Shown piece after piece: positions 6,759 to 13,754 of a DNA stretch of 47,949 nucleotides (position 1 is the first letter of the stretch; each line of letters begins with the position of its first letter). The stretch comes from a virus. The notes below the pieces were generated by a model that saw only the letters and a list, made by a program, of their open reading frames with translations, ran no database searches and was not told the DNA's origin. Location: the IMG/VR virus record IMGVR_UViG_3300022693_001195, positions 1 through 47,949 of that record. One strand, 5' to 3'. A program made the translations under genes and the position numbers.

Positions 6759-7088
6759 TTAGTCGCTCTTGGTTTCTGTGATTAGTTTTTGTGCGTCTAG
6801 GATTACCTTTTCTTGCTCTGGTGTTACTGCAAACATGACAGATTTATTGTTCTCAAATAGCTCAGCAAAGAATCTGATACCTGCTTCAAGCTCCGCTATG
6901 CGCCCCTGTTGCTTGGGGCGGTCGTTGAGGATGGCGCAGATGGCGTGTATGTTAAGCTCTCTGAAGCTGAAGCCACTGAGTCGGAACACTCGATTGTCGG
7001 AGTCAACTAAGTCGAGTTGAGCCACCTTGAACGGCAACTTATACTTACGCGCATCAAACGCGGCGATGGCTTGCTCTTCTGGCGTCAT
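6759..7088 (-). CDS. Hypothetical protein, probable paralog of its neighbour
   Basis: 109 aa. The layout mirrors the 112-aa gene downstream: a short helix, LPFKV, a D-rich turn, then an aromatic/hydrophobic helix ending AILNDRPK and a long helix (RIAELEAGIRFFAELFE). This resembles accessory phage proteins that record a value-plus-availability pattern, but I cannot name the family. It overlaps the 194-aa gene by 4 bases. Confidence 0.75.
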   Translation of the reverse strand: MTPEEQAIAAFDARKYKLPFKVAQLDLVDSDNRVFRLSGFSFRELNIHAICAILNDRPKQQGRIAELEAGIRFFAELFENNKSVMFAVTPEQEKVILDAQKLITETKSD

Positions 7089-7669
7089 CGGCTGGCCTCT
7101 GCGTTCTTAATGGCGTCCTCAAGAGCGTTTTGCGCTTCGCTGGGCAGATACAAATCTTGGCTTTTGGAGCGTTTTTTTAAGATTGCCAGCTTAGCCGCTT
7201 CCAGTAGTTGGTTGCATTGTTGCGCGATGGCTGGGGCGTCTGCTATGAATTTGGCATTGGCCGCCGCTGGCTGTCCTATATTATGAAAGGTTTTTGCGAT
7301 ACCTATATCATGGTCCGTTGTAACTACAAGATGGCCTCTTGCGGTCCAAGGTCCAGCCGTATGCGCTCCTGCTGGCTCGGTGGCTGGCTCTGAGGTGCGA
7401 GTAGCCTCACAAAAACTACAAGATTCTGCCCCTGAGCCATCAAAGAGTTTATACCATTGATGTTGGCAGTCTACAATCAGCGATGGCTCTGCTGGGGTGA
7501 GCGGTGGAATGCCGATCAAGTCTCGTGGTGTTACTTCCGACAGCTCAAGCGCTGAGGTGTCTAGGGCGGTGTTGACTAGCTTCTCAATACGGTCACACTG
7601 TTCTCCCCATTCATCGGTATCCGAATTTAACTCGGCCTTAATGGCCTTTAGGGTGGCTCGGTCGCTCAT
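7085..7669 (-). CDS. Phage protein with HTAGPWTA-type C-terminal domain
   Basis: 194 aa. The C-terminal half contains HTAGPWTARGHLVV and, about 35 residues later, ANAKFIADAPAIAQQCNQLL. This pairing recurs in many small phage proteins of unknown function. The N-terminal half adds a coiled helix and a C-x2-C knuckle (CSFC, about residue 82). It may be a fusion of two accessory modules. The start at 7669 is the first ATG and lies 12 bases after the 58-aa gene. Confidence 0.8.
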   Translation of the reverse strand: MSDRATLKAIKAELNSDTDEWGEQCDRIEKLVNTALDTSALELSEVTPRDLIGIPPLTPAEPSLIVDCQHQWYKLFDGSGAESCSFCEATRTSEPATEPAGAHTAGPWTARGHLVVTTDHDIGIAKTFHNIGQPAAANAKFIADAPAIAQQCNQLLEAAKLAILKKRSKSQDLYLPSEAQNALEDAIKNAEASR

Positions 7670-7681
7670 TGGGTGCGCTCC

Positions 7682-7858
7682 TTATGCTTGTGGTGGTGGA
7701 ACTGTTCTTCTTATTAAGCCATTCACAGCTTCTCTTAACATAAACTTACTAGCATGAAAACTTAATGATGGCTTCTCGTTATTTGCAGGCTGGTCTCGCT
7801 CCAAGTCGTCGAGCGCGTCCCTTATTTCTGATATGTATTCATGTATCGGCGGTCGCAT
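7682..7858 (-). CDS. 58-aa hypothetical protein
   Basis: The frame starts at ATG 7858 with AAGGAG 6 bases before it and encodes MRPPIHEYISEIRDALDDLE, continuing through FHASKFMLREAVNGLIRR to a Pro-rich end. The codons of the preceding 28-aa gene supply its ribosome site. The MLREAV and final basic segment suggest a folded helical peptide. No family recognised. Confidence 0.65.
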   Translation of the reverse strand: MRPPIHEYISEIRDALDDLERDQPANNEKPSLSFHASKFMLREAVNGLIRRTVPPPQA

Positions 7859-7868
7859 ATCATGCTCC

Positions 7869-7955
7869 TTAAAGTATAAAGATTTGCCACAGCAAGATGG
7901 CTGAGCCTACTGGGATTGAGGCTAGGTGGATGCGTTGGCGGCGTGTGAGGGTCAT
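7869..7955 (-). CDS. 28-aa membrane peptide
   Basis: ATGA overlap with the stop of the 66-aa gene (7955-7952) supports translation. The peptide starts MTLTRRQRIHLASIPVGSAI and ends LLWQIFIL, a basic N-terminus followed by one hydrophobic helix. Such miniature proteins are common in phage early operons. Function unknown. Confidence 0.5.
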   Translation of the reverse strand: MTLTRRQRIHLASIPVGSAILLWQIFIL

Positions 7956-8152
7956 TTGCGTTTCTCCAACTGACACTTAGTACAATACTCTTGAATGTAC
8001 GGATGCTCAGATGTGCCTACGGAGTGTTGTCTCCAAGTATGCTCACAGTGTTCTTGGATATGTGCTTGCAGGTCACATTCAAGCTGGTCAAGGTTAGCTC
8101 GCTCACGCTCAATCTGAGCTTCTAGGTCTATTTGGAACTGGTCTTTGCTCAT
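7952..8152 (-). CDS. Small coiled-coil protein with Cys/His pairs
   Basis: 66 aa: a charged helix (FQIDLEAQIERERANLDQLE) followed by H-x3-H and C-x2-C elements (EHCEHTW, then EYCTKCQ), a probable small zinc finger. It hands over by ATGA to the 28-aa membrane peptide. Not assigned. Confidence 0.75.
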   Translation of the reverse strand: MSKDQFQIDLEAQIERERANLDQLECDLQAHIQEHCEHTWRQHSVGTSEHPYIQEYCTKCQLEKRK

Positions 8153-8187
8153 CTGTTCGGTCGCTCCTTGTTAGGGTTGGTTAGGCT

Positions 8188-8541
8188 CTATGCTTTGATG
8201 GGTGTGTATGTTAGGTTGAACTGATGGGCGACAATCTTAAGCCGATGAGGCCAGTCGGCTATTTCGGCATCGTCATGTACGACTTGCAAGTCATTCAACA
8301 ATGAAAAGCTATAGCCTTCAAAGAAATCTTCGAGTTGAGGAGTACACCTTAGCGCCGTACCAACCCCTTTTCCTTCCATTCTTTGGTCGTATTTATCATC
8401 AGGTACTAAGGCGCCAATGGCGCATTTTAGACCTCTTGGGCCTCGGTATCCACAGGATGAATTTGTGCCAGCTCTTATAGATTTCTCGCTCTGCTTTATC
8501 AGGTGTGCGTGGACTGTGTCGAATATCTCTTGGTTATTCAT
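8188..8541 (-). CDS. Conserved phage protein with CxYRGPxGLKCAIGxL motif
   Basis: 117 aa. The central motif CGYRGPRGLKCAIGALVPDD (about 30-49) followed by MEGKGVG recurs in small phage and bacterial proteins of unknown function; the two cysteines and the AIG turn are constant in those I recall. The N-terminal helix (TVHAHLIKQSEKS) is also typical. It is a stand-alone gene with its own purine-rich ribosome site. No activity is assigned. Confidence 0.8.
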   Translation of the reverse strand: MNNQEIFDTVHAHLIKQSEKSIRAGTNSSCGYRGPRGLKCAIGALVPDDKYDQRMEGKGVGTALRCTPQLEDFFEGYSFSLLNDLQVVHDDAEIADWPHRLKIVAHQFNLTYTPIKA

Positions 8542-8573
8542 GTGGTATCCTTGTTAGTGTTAGAGGCGGTCAA

Positions 8574-8783
8574 TCAGTTCTTCTTGGACTCACGCTTCAA
8601 CAGAGCCTCGTAGGCGTCATTGACGAGTGAGGTGATAAACTTCTGACCGCTGAAGTTGCCAGTGGGGTCTACATGGTCTGCGGTGCGTAGACGGTCGACC
8701 TTGTAATCTAATGTGTATGGACACCAGTTCATACGCGCTGGAATCTTGAGCTTCTTCGGTGTTTTTGGGGCTGCTTTAATCAT
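8574..8783 (-). CDS. Small basic hypothetical protein
   Basis: 69 aa with a Lys/Pro-rich N-terminus (MIKAAPKTPKKLKIPARM) and a C-terminal helix (SLVNDAYEALLKRESKKN). Net positive charge could suit nucleic-acid binding, but no fold is recognised. It is the second gene of the leftward early unit, 3 bases after the 148-aa gene. Confidence 0.75.
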   Translation of the reverse strand: MIKAAPKTPKKLKIPARMNWCPYTLDYKVDRLRTADHVDPTGNFSGQKFITSLVNDAYEALLKRESKKN

Positions 8784-8786
8784 GTA

Positions 8787-9233
8787 TCAGGCTCCTAGTA
8801 TCAAAAGTTTAGCTTGTACGATTTCACGCTCGGTCGTTAGTTCATCTCTTTGAGATTGAAAGCCCTTGCGTAACTGGCCGTTCTTCTTGTGAGACATTGA
8901 GCCAAGGCTATTGATGAAGTCGGTCTTGCTACCAATGACTTGCAACTGGCTCTCGGCTTGTTTGACCTCGTGTCTACGTGTACGGTCAAGCATCTCTTGT
9001 TTGACATACTCACCGTCGGGGTCTACAATATCACCACTAAGAATTAGCTCGCGATAGTCTGCTTTGGCTCGGCTGTTGCGGTCCATGCGGTCCAGTAAGG
9101 CCAAGGTGCTACGCTTCTCGCCTATCTTAGTTCTCCGACCGCTTGGCGAAAGACTGCTATGGTCTGTTATGCAGTAGTCGCTGGGTGCGCCTTGACTGAT
9201 GGCGTATTGGGTGAAGTTTAGTTGTTGTGGCAT
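8787..9233 (-). CDS. Hypothetical protein, first gene of the leftward early operon
   Basis: 148 aa, not recognised. Highly charged and mostly helical (EMLDRTRRHEVKQAESQLQV), with a polar N-terminus containing SLSPSGRRTKIGEKR. As the promoter-proximal gene of a 17-kb unit it is likely to be made early and in quantity, so a host-takeover or regulatory role is possible by position only. The start at 9233 follows an AAAGGAG site. Confidence 0.75.
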   Translation of the reverse strand: MPQQLNFTQYAISQGAPSDYCITDHSSLSPSGRRTKIGEKRSTLALLDRMDRNSRAKADYRELILSGDIVDPDGEYVKQEMLDRTRRHEVKQAESQLQVIGSKTDFINSLGSMSHKKNGQLRKGFQSQRDELTTEREIVQAKLLILGA

Positions 9234-9290
9234 TGTGCTGCTCCTTTTATCTGTTAAACATCGGGGCGACTAGCCACCCCTTGTAACTGT

Positions 9291-9319
9291 ATGATACAAC
9301 ACGCCTCAACGTGTGTCAA
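9291..9319 (-). promoter_or_regulatory. Sigma70-type promoter for the leftward early unit
   Basis: On the minus strand, TTGACA (9319-9314), a 17-base spacer and TATCAT (9296-9291) form a near-consensus housekeeping promoter. Transcription would begin about 50 bases before the 148-aa start at 9233. It is the only strong minus-strand promoter I see before 40032 on the circle, so it probably serves the whole early unit. Confidence 0.75.
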
Positions 9320-9351
9320 GGGTTTTATCGGATAAAAGTGAAGAAAGATTA

Positions 9352-9360
9352 GGGGGGGGG
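9352..9360. repeat. G9 homopolymer in the control region
   Basis: Nine consecutive G residues lie between the early promoter and the operator-like repeats. A tract of this length can vary by slippage and alter spacing between control sites. It could also be a sequencing-length artefact. Confidence 0.6.
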
Positions 9361-9365
9361 ATAGA

Positions 9366-9406
9366 TAACTATACTTGGGCGGTGGTGAGGTATAGGTAAC
9401 TATACC
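9366..9406. promoter_or_regulatory. Operator-like paired repeats
   Basis: TAACTATAC occurs at 9366-9374 and again at 9397-9405, exactly 31 bp apart, about three helical turns, so both copies face the same side of the DNA. The second lies within an inverted repeat, GGTATA (9389-9394) and TATACC (9401-9406). They sit between the leftward promoter and the rightward gene at 9610, the expected place for a divergent operator. The HigA-like protein is the obvious candidate binder, by inference. Confidence 0.5.
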
Positions 9407-9418
9407 AACAGGATCATA

Positions 9419-9484
9419 ATGGGGAGAATTGATGTTATAGCTATGAAGAGTAACGAGTTAGGGCGCGGATTATGCAAGCATTAA
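9419..9484 (+). CDS. Possible 21-aa leader peptide
   Basis: A short frame encodes MGRIDVIAMKSNELGRGLCK and a final His, with AGGA 5 bases before the start. It ends 3 bases before the first of three hairpins that precede the 382-aa gene. The layout resembles a leader peptide plus attenuator, but no run of regulatory codons is evident. Coding is uncertain. Confidence 0.3.
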   Translation: MGRIDVIAMKSNELGRGLCKH

Positions 9485-9487
9485 AAA

Positions 9488-9581
9488 GGACCACATCGTC
9501 GAGCATGCAAACTCTAGTGGTCCTGAGTCAAGCAACTAATTCGGAGCCTGTCGCTCCAATCACGGGTCGAAATGCCCCCGT
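9488..9581 (+). promoter_or_regulatory. Three consecutive hairpins before the 382-aa gene
   Basis: GGACCAC (9488-9494) pairs with GTGGTCC (9517-9523); GGAGC (9543-9547) with GCTCC (9553-9557); ACGGG (9562-9566) with CCCGT (9577-9581). None is followed by a T-run, so they are not ordinary terminators. They occupy the untranslated segment just before the gene at 9610 and may be an RNA control region. A weak TATAGC -10 lies at about 9590. Confidence 0.45.
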
Positions 9582-9609
9582 ATTTCAAGTATAGCACAGT
9601 AGAGCGGAC

Positions 9610-10758
9610 GTGTCAACCAAAGAAAAGGCAAGAAATAGCTTGACAGGAAGCCCTCTAACGAGCGATAAAGTAAGTATGGAAACTAATAGAGAACATAAGT
9701 CGGTAGAAACTAGGAACGGAATGACAGAGCTTCAAACACTGAAGGAAGCTAGGTGCTTGGCAGTCATGCGGTTACAGATGACGGGAATGACTTATGAGGA
9801 AATTGCAGAACAATTGAGTATTGGAGTTGCAACAGTAGGACTCGATATAAGCCTATTTAAGGCCAAGGTCGCCCCCTTCATTAAGGACATTCCGAGTATG
9901 CAAGAAATGGTCCGTCCGCTAGCATGGAAAGCCAATCGAGCCATTGATCGTGGCCTCGAAGCCGGCAATGTAAGCGCAGGTAGACTAGGCGTGGAAGTCC
10001 TGAAAGGACTGAACGTATTCACCAATGACGTGAACGTGAACGCAAGTATCAATCAGAACCCAGTGGAAGCTGTGATTGAGGGTATGCTAGAGCTGCTCAA
10101 AGTGCCTGAGCTAAAGCGTCAGCTAATGACTGCGCTTGCAGAAGCCGATAGCACACTGTTACCAGCTCCAGTTGACCTGAACGCAGCCAAGGAGCGTATC
10201 GCTAACAGTGTAACCGAGTCATTAGAGGAGCAGACACTCAACGGAAAGCCAACACAGCCTAATGATATAGAGCAGGAAGAGGCTATACCTAGTAAGCAGA
10301 GCAAGGCATTCTATGATGTAATGATACCACAGCCAGCAGCCCCTATAGATATAGTGAAGGATAGTGAGCCAAGGCAGACAGTCAGAGCAACAATGGCAGC
10401 TATAGCCACCCAGCTTAGAGAGTCAGGCAGCTATGACGGAGACACTGACACCATTACTAACCCAGCAGGCAAGACCGTGAGCGTAAGCTCGGAGGCTATG
10501 CGCCTGTATCAGTACGAGCTTTCCCAACAGACCCCCCACACACCCCAGCAGGATCAAGTACCCCAACGTGAGGGAGGGGGTCAACCTGAGACCTTACCAC
10601 CTCTAAACCCTCCTGTGACTCTTTCTGACAACGATTCTGATATTACTTCTCATCGTCAGCTAGAGGTACCTGAGACCTCGGACCCTACTTTTGATTCTGA
10701 GATTTCCTCAAACCTTTCTGTGACAAACCCTGACAAGGAGGATAATACTGATGTCTAG
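9610..10758 (+). CDS. HTH protein, putative terminase small subunit
   Basis: 382 aa. Residues about 40-75 form a helix-turn-helix (ARCLAVMRLQMTGMTYEEIA then QLSIGVATVGLDI). The next part (AIDRGLEAGNVSAGRLGVEV to LKGLNVFTNDV) resembles the oligomerisation region of small terminases, which bind phage DNA and present it to the large subunit. The C-terminal half is an unusual low-complexity, Ser/Thr/Pro/acidic tail of about 200 residues. Start is GTG 9610. The large terminase lies 3.8 kb away, separated by a block of opposite-strand genes, which is atypical. It could instead be a transcription regulator. Confidence 0.55.
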   Translation: MSTKEKARNSLTGSPLTSDKVSMETNREHKSVETRNGMTELQTLKEARCLAVMRLQMTGMTYEEIAEQLSIGVATVGLDISLFKAKVAPFIKDIPSMQEMVRPLAWKANRAIDRGLEAGNVSAGRLGVEVLKGLNVFTNDVNVNASINQNPVEAVIEGMLELLKVPELKRQLMTALAEADSTLLPAPVDLNAAKERIANSVTESLEEQTLNGKPTQPNDIEQEEAIPSKQSKAFYDVMIPQPAAPIDIVKDSEPRQTVRATMAAIATQLRESGSYDGDTDTITNPAGKTVSVSSEAMRLYQYELSQQTPHTPQQDQVPQREGGGQPETLPPLNPPVTLSDNDSDITSHRQLEVPETSDPTFDSEISSNLSVTNPDKEDNTDV

Positions 10759-10975
10759 TCAGATTATATGGTGCCATCCAAGCGAGGTGGCTTGGTGTAA
10801 GCAGCACACTCAGCATGAGGTTATGGTTGGGCAATTCATACAACCTGGGATTATGTTTATGACTCCTGCTTCTTTATTAGATACGATGCGTGAATGTGTT
10901 GAGCGTGACGCTACGCAATTCTGGAGTAAGATTAATTCTGATAATTTGAAATCTGGAGATGCGGATGATTCATGA
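10751..10975 (+). CDS. Small hypothetical protein
   Basis: 74 aa, overlapping the 382-aa gene by 8 bases with ACAAGGAGG just before the start. Contains CHPSEVAWCKQH, a possible metal site, then a Met-rich hydrophobic stretch (VGQFIQPGIMFMTPASLL). Not recognised. It is the last rightward gene before a convergent leftward block. Confidence 0.75.
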   Translation: MSSQIIWCHPSEVAWCKQHTQHEVMVGQFIQPGIMFMTPASLLDTMRECVERDATQFWSKINSDNLKSGDADDS

Positions 10976-11013
10976 TTTAACTTCTTTGGGCTCCGTTAAT
11001 ACTTGATAGTTAC

Positions 11014-11223
11014 TCATATCAACGCCCATCTCGGCCATCTCTCTTCCTTGGTTCTTATGGTTGCTTCCGTTCCACATAATTCACAGAAATACTTTATATC
11101 GGAGGTAAGTGATGCTTCGCAATGAAACTTCAGTTCATCTTGATTCCCACAGTTGCTACAGCTTTCATGTGGCCTACAGGCTCGCCATCTTGGCGTAGTT
11201 GGCGCTCTAGTTATTAGTATCAT
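11014..11223 (-). CDS. Small zinc-ribbon protein
   Basis: 69 aa. C-x2-C (CSNC, about residues 22-25) and a second C-x2-C (CELC, about 47-50) are spaced as in a zinc ribbon. It closes the leftward block and overlaps the next gene by 17 bases. Likely nucleic-acid or protein binding; otherwise unknown. Confidence 0.75.
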   Translation of the reverse strand: MILITRAPTTPRWRACRPHESCSNCGNQDELKFHCEASLTSDIKYFCELCGTEATIRTKEERWPRWALI

Positions 11224-11416
11224 CCTGTTCCTTTCTCGCCGATGGCGGCTGTGTAATAGTCCAGATGTTTTCCGGTATAGGGTTTATGGGCTGATAGCGA
11301 TGTCCTCCATAATGCCAACCTTTTGGTAGTATTGAATCTGCAAGTACTTTGGTCATCACGGAGATCCTCTTTTTCATATACAATTCATCTAGTGTGTATA
11401 AAAGTTTTTTAATCAC
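11207..11416 (-). CDS. Hypothetical protein
   Basis: 69 aa in frame. The first good start may be internal (Met14 or Met21), as the N-terminal 20 residues lack a clear ribosome site while a GGAGGAAAG sequence precedes the first ATG at 11416. Contains WHYGGHRYQPINPIPENIW. Not recognised. Confidence 0.65.
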   Translation of the reverse strand: MIKKLLYTLDELYMKKRISVMTKVLADSILPKGWHYGGHRYQPINPIPENIWTITQPPSARKEQDDTNN

Positions 11417-11448
11417 TTTCCTCCTACGGGGCTAATCGCCCCCTGTGT

Positions 11449-11889
11449 TTAACCTAATGTAACTTCCACGCCTATAACGTGGAGAGCTTGCCTGATTGGT
11501 TCGCGTTCGGATTTCATTCTATGCAGTGGCTTACTGCCGCGTTTCTTAGACTTGTAATCTTTCCAGGTGGGCCTGTTATCCGATGCCTTTTCAAGAACTT
11601 TCATTGCTTTGATTAGTATCCCCCTTCTAGCCAATCCTGCTGGCTTAGCCCCACCACGCTCCTCATTGCAATCAGGGCAGACCACGACTATTCGTAAGGG
11701 ATGGTTATAGTCTCGATGCTCGTAATGCTCCGCTGGGCATTCACAATCAACACAGGTCAGTAATTTGTGCTTTAATGTCGGAATAATACCGAGAGTCTTG
11801 CATAACCAGACGATTCGGTGACTTAAGAGTTGGCCAGTCGGGTCTTTCGAGGGGATGTACTTACCTACAATTTCTTCCTGTTTTTTCAT
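11449..11889 (-). CDS. HNH-like zinc-binding protein
   Basis: 146 aa. CVDCECPAEHYEHRDYNHPL followed by VVVCPDCNEERGG is a recurrent phage form of the HNH/treble-clef fold: CxxC, YEHRDY, then CxxCN. The usual catalytic His pair is partly represented (HYEHRD), so nuclease activity is possible but not assured. The basic C-terminus (DYKSKKRGSKPLHRMKSERE) suits DNA binding. It is preceded by AAAGGAGAGAC at the start. Confidence 0.75.
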   Translation of the reverse strand: MKKQEEIVGKYIPSKDPTGQLLSHRIVWLCKTLGIIPTLKHKLLTCVDCECPAEHYEHRDYNHPLRIVVVCPDCNEERGGAKPAGLARRGILIKAMKVLEKASDNRPTWKDYKSKKRGSKPLHRMKSEREPIRQALHVIGVEVTLG

Positions 11890-12096
11890 GTCTCTCCTTT
11901 AGATTAAAGATCAAAGCACCACCGTGAAGGCTACGCCCCTACGCCCCAGACAAACCTTTCGATACTAGATACAGTACGACCAATTATTATTAACCCATAC
12001 TTGCAAATGAGCATGGATTGCCCGGCGTCAAGATTTTCCCCAGTTAGTCGGTGGATATTGACTTTGCCGCGCCTGTGTAATTTGAGTCTGCTTTTC

Positions 12097-12573
12097 TCAG
12101 GTGCCGGTTTCAGCGCTGATTACTTCAGCATTTACTACCGTTGACTCAATAGGGTCAGGACTTCTTCGTACTCGACCGCCCGTCTTCCATTTGCATGGCT
12201 TGTGCGGTTTTCTCTTACCTAAAGCTCTAAATGATGTACTTAAACTTCTCGAACCAGAACTTAATTTCATCCTAGGACGCTTATTTCTATTCGTCTTCTT
12301 AGAAATGCTCTCAGGAACCTTAATGCCACAAGCCCGGAGGATATGCTCATTACTGCAATCTTTTAACGCTATCATCATTTCAACCCGGGGCATTGCTAGA
12401 TATTCCTGAATAATCCTATATCGCTTCATAGCAGCCTTAGTGCGGCCCCTCTTACGCTTCCAGCCCTTAGGCTTGGCCGTACCGGTGGTTAAGTAGCTTC
12501 CCGGGTCAAACCCCTGAGCTATCGATGCCGCTGCCTTATGGCGTCCAAATGCTCTAGGATTCACCACGTCCAC
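12097..12573 (-). CDS. Highly basic hypothetical protein
   Basis: 158 aa from a GTG start that overlaps the 96-aa gene by 13 bases. Very rich in Lys and Arg (GWKRKRGRTKAAMKRYRIIQ, KKTNRNKRPRMKL, GKRKPHKPCKWKTGGRVRR), so DNA or RNA binding is likely. A helix resembling YLAMPRVEMMIALKDCSNEH is followed by a helix-turn-helix-like turn. Its position in the leftward block near the terminase suggests it could be a DNA-packaging or regulatory factor; unproven. The 207 bp after it hold no gene I can support. Confidence 0.7.
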   Translation of the reverse strand: MDVVNPRAFGRHKAAASIAQGFDPGSYLTTGTAKPKGWKRKRGRTKAAMKRYRIIQEYLAMPRVEMMIALKDCSNEHILRACGIKVPESISKKTNRNKRPRMKLSSGSRSLSTSFRALGKRKPHKPCKWKTGGRVRRSPDPIESTVVNAEVISAETGT

Positions 12574-12851
12574 CCTGCGCGCTTGAATCGTGGAGTTGGG
12601 TCAACACAGCATTCGGGATAGCCTTTGAATATAGGCTCAATGGCATCATGGAACGAAATAGGCTTGTACTCGAATGATTGAGCCAACTCTACGAGTGGTG
12701 GAACCTTTGGCGGCACATCCATTTGAGGAAAGTTATTGGGAATATAAGAAATTGTCCCATGATACGTTTTAAAGTGCTTCACTTGACTTTGGCCATGTTT
12801 TATGGCTGCAGCGAATGCTTTTTTGGCTGCCTCTTTTTTTGCTCTAGTCAT
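12561..12851 (-). CDS. Hypothetical protein
   Basis: 96 aa. Basic Ala/Lys-rich N-terminal helix (MTRAKKEAAKKAFAAAIKHG), Pro-rich middle and an aromatic Cys-pair end (YPECCVDPTPRFKRAGWTW). Not recognised. Overlaps neighbours on both sides (8 and 13 bases), a sign of genuine coupling. Confidence 0.7.
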   Translation of the reverse strand: MTRAKKEAAKKAFAAAIKHGQSQVKHFKTYHGTISYIPNNFPQMDVPPKVPPLVELAQSFEYKPISFHDAIEPIFKGYPECCVDPTPRFKRAGWTW

Positions 12852-13104
12852 CGCAATGCTTCCTATGGCAATTCGGATGCTCGCAAGCCAGATACTCGAC
12901 TAGAGTGTCTGTGATCGTGATGGTGTCTGGGCCTATCCACACGCTATCGCTATAGCATTGACACTCATGCTCGTGACCGCACACCTCAATGTCAACCGAA
13001 TTGACCGTGTTCGTGGTCTCCTTGTCGGAGCAGGAGGTGGCCGTAAATACAATAACGGTCAAAATTGCTGCTGCTAATGACGTATATTCAAACAATGCTC
13101 TCAT
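12844..13104 (-). CDS. Putative exported lipoprotein
   Basis: 86 aa. N-terminal hydrophobic segment (about 8-22, SLAAAILTVIVFTAT) ends in the lipobox-like ATSC, with Cys25 as the likely lipidated residue, followed by SDKETTNTVNS. The mature part is Cys/His-rich (CGHEHECQC, then CEHPNCHRKHC), which could bind metal or form disulfides. Phage lipoproteins often act as spanins or superinfection blockers, but neither is shown. Confidence 0.65.
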   Translation of the reverse strand: MRALFEYTSLAAAILTVIVFTATSCSDKETTNTVNSVDIEVCGHEHECQCYSDSVWIGPDTITITDTLVEYLACEHPNCHRKHCDD

Positions 13105-13144
13105 TTCGTCTACCCTCCGTCCTCATCACCCAATATCTTCCAGT

Positions 13145-13345
13145 TCATTTCTTCTTTCCTTTATCTAATATGTCACAGTCAGGATATAGCCCTGAGCTAA
13201 TCCGACGTTTCAATTCTTCGCGTGAAATTACTACTGACGTAAAGCCTTCAGGCGGCTTATCTGGCCATGGAGTCCAAGGCTGATACGGAACTATACGAAT
13301 AGGCATCCTATTTATACCAGCCGTCTTTGTCTTGCGTGTGCTCAT
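13145..13345 (-). CDS. Small hypothetical protein beginning MSTRKTK
   Basis: 66 aa. I place the start at ATG 13345, which overlaps the preceding stop as ATGA. Pro/Trp-rich middle (PIRIVPYQPWTPWPDKPPEG), basic end. The first 16 coding bases repeat those of the upstream 58-aa gene. Confidence 0.7.
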   Translation of the reverse strand: MSTRKTKTAGINRMPIRIVPYQPWTPWPDKPPEGFTSVVISREELKRRISSGLYPDCDILDKGKKK

Positions 13346-13523
13346 ATTGAACAATCCCCATAAGTCCGGAATAGGGAAGCGTCATCAATAATATACCTGA
13401 TCTCGTTTTCCATATCGCGCAGAAACCAAAAACAATACTTATGTTCATGTCGGCCTGGCCAACCACCGTCCTTCATACGTAGAGCCAATCGCTCTTCCCA
13501 TTTCTTGCGTGTGCTCATGTTGA
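13330..13523. repeat. Duplicated gene-start sequence
   Basis: The bases around the starts at 13345 and 13518 share ATGAGCACACGCAAGA plus TTCAA immediately upstream (one mismatch), on the minus strand 173 bp apart. The two proteins differ after MSTRK, so this looks like a duplicated translation-start cassette or a recombination scar. Confidence 0.7.
13342..13518 (-). CDS. 58-aa hypothetical protein beginning MSTRKKW
   Basis: ATGA overlaps at both ends (start 13518 with the stop at 13515; stop 13342 with the next start at 13345). Sequence includes ERLALRMKDGGWPGRHEHKY and DMENEIRYIIDDA. Possibly a small metal-binding or nucleic-acid-binding protein. Not recognised. Confidence 0.7.
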   Translation of the reverse strand: MSTRKKWEERLALRMKDGGWPGRHEHKYCFWFLRDMENEIRYIIDDASLFRTYGDCSI

Positions 13524-13754
13524 ATAGCTTCCCAGCTCAAGCGTTAATTCGTCCTGTAACCTACTGAAACTCCAATTCATAGCATGGTACTCATAAGACG
13601 ATAAATAGAACCTGTGTTTTGCAAGCGCAAGTTTACGCATTGAACCAGGCCACACACAACCCACTGAGGCGCTGTCCGAATGCGCCCCAGTGGTATTCAC
13701 CCCAACGGAATAAGAACCGCGTGTATGCGCGATTGTCTTGTTAGTCATTGTCAT
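13515..13754 (-). CDS. Hypothetical protein
   Basis: 79 aa if started at ATG 13754 (13748 is an alternative; both overlap the upstream gene). Ser/Gly-rich N-terminus then an aromatic helix (LAKHRFYLSSYEYHAMNWSF). Not recognised; leads by ATGA into the 58-aa gene. Confidence 0.65.
   Translation of the reverse strand: MTMTNKTIAHTRGSYSVGVNTTGAHSDSASVGCVWPGSMRKLALAKHRFYLSSYEYHAMNWSFSRLQDELTLELGSYST

Noticed and set aside
9485-9600. Possible tRNA with long variable arm before the 382-aa gene
   Set aside because: There are three hairpins and a GGGTCGAAATGCCC element, but no 7-bp acceptor stem closes the set.
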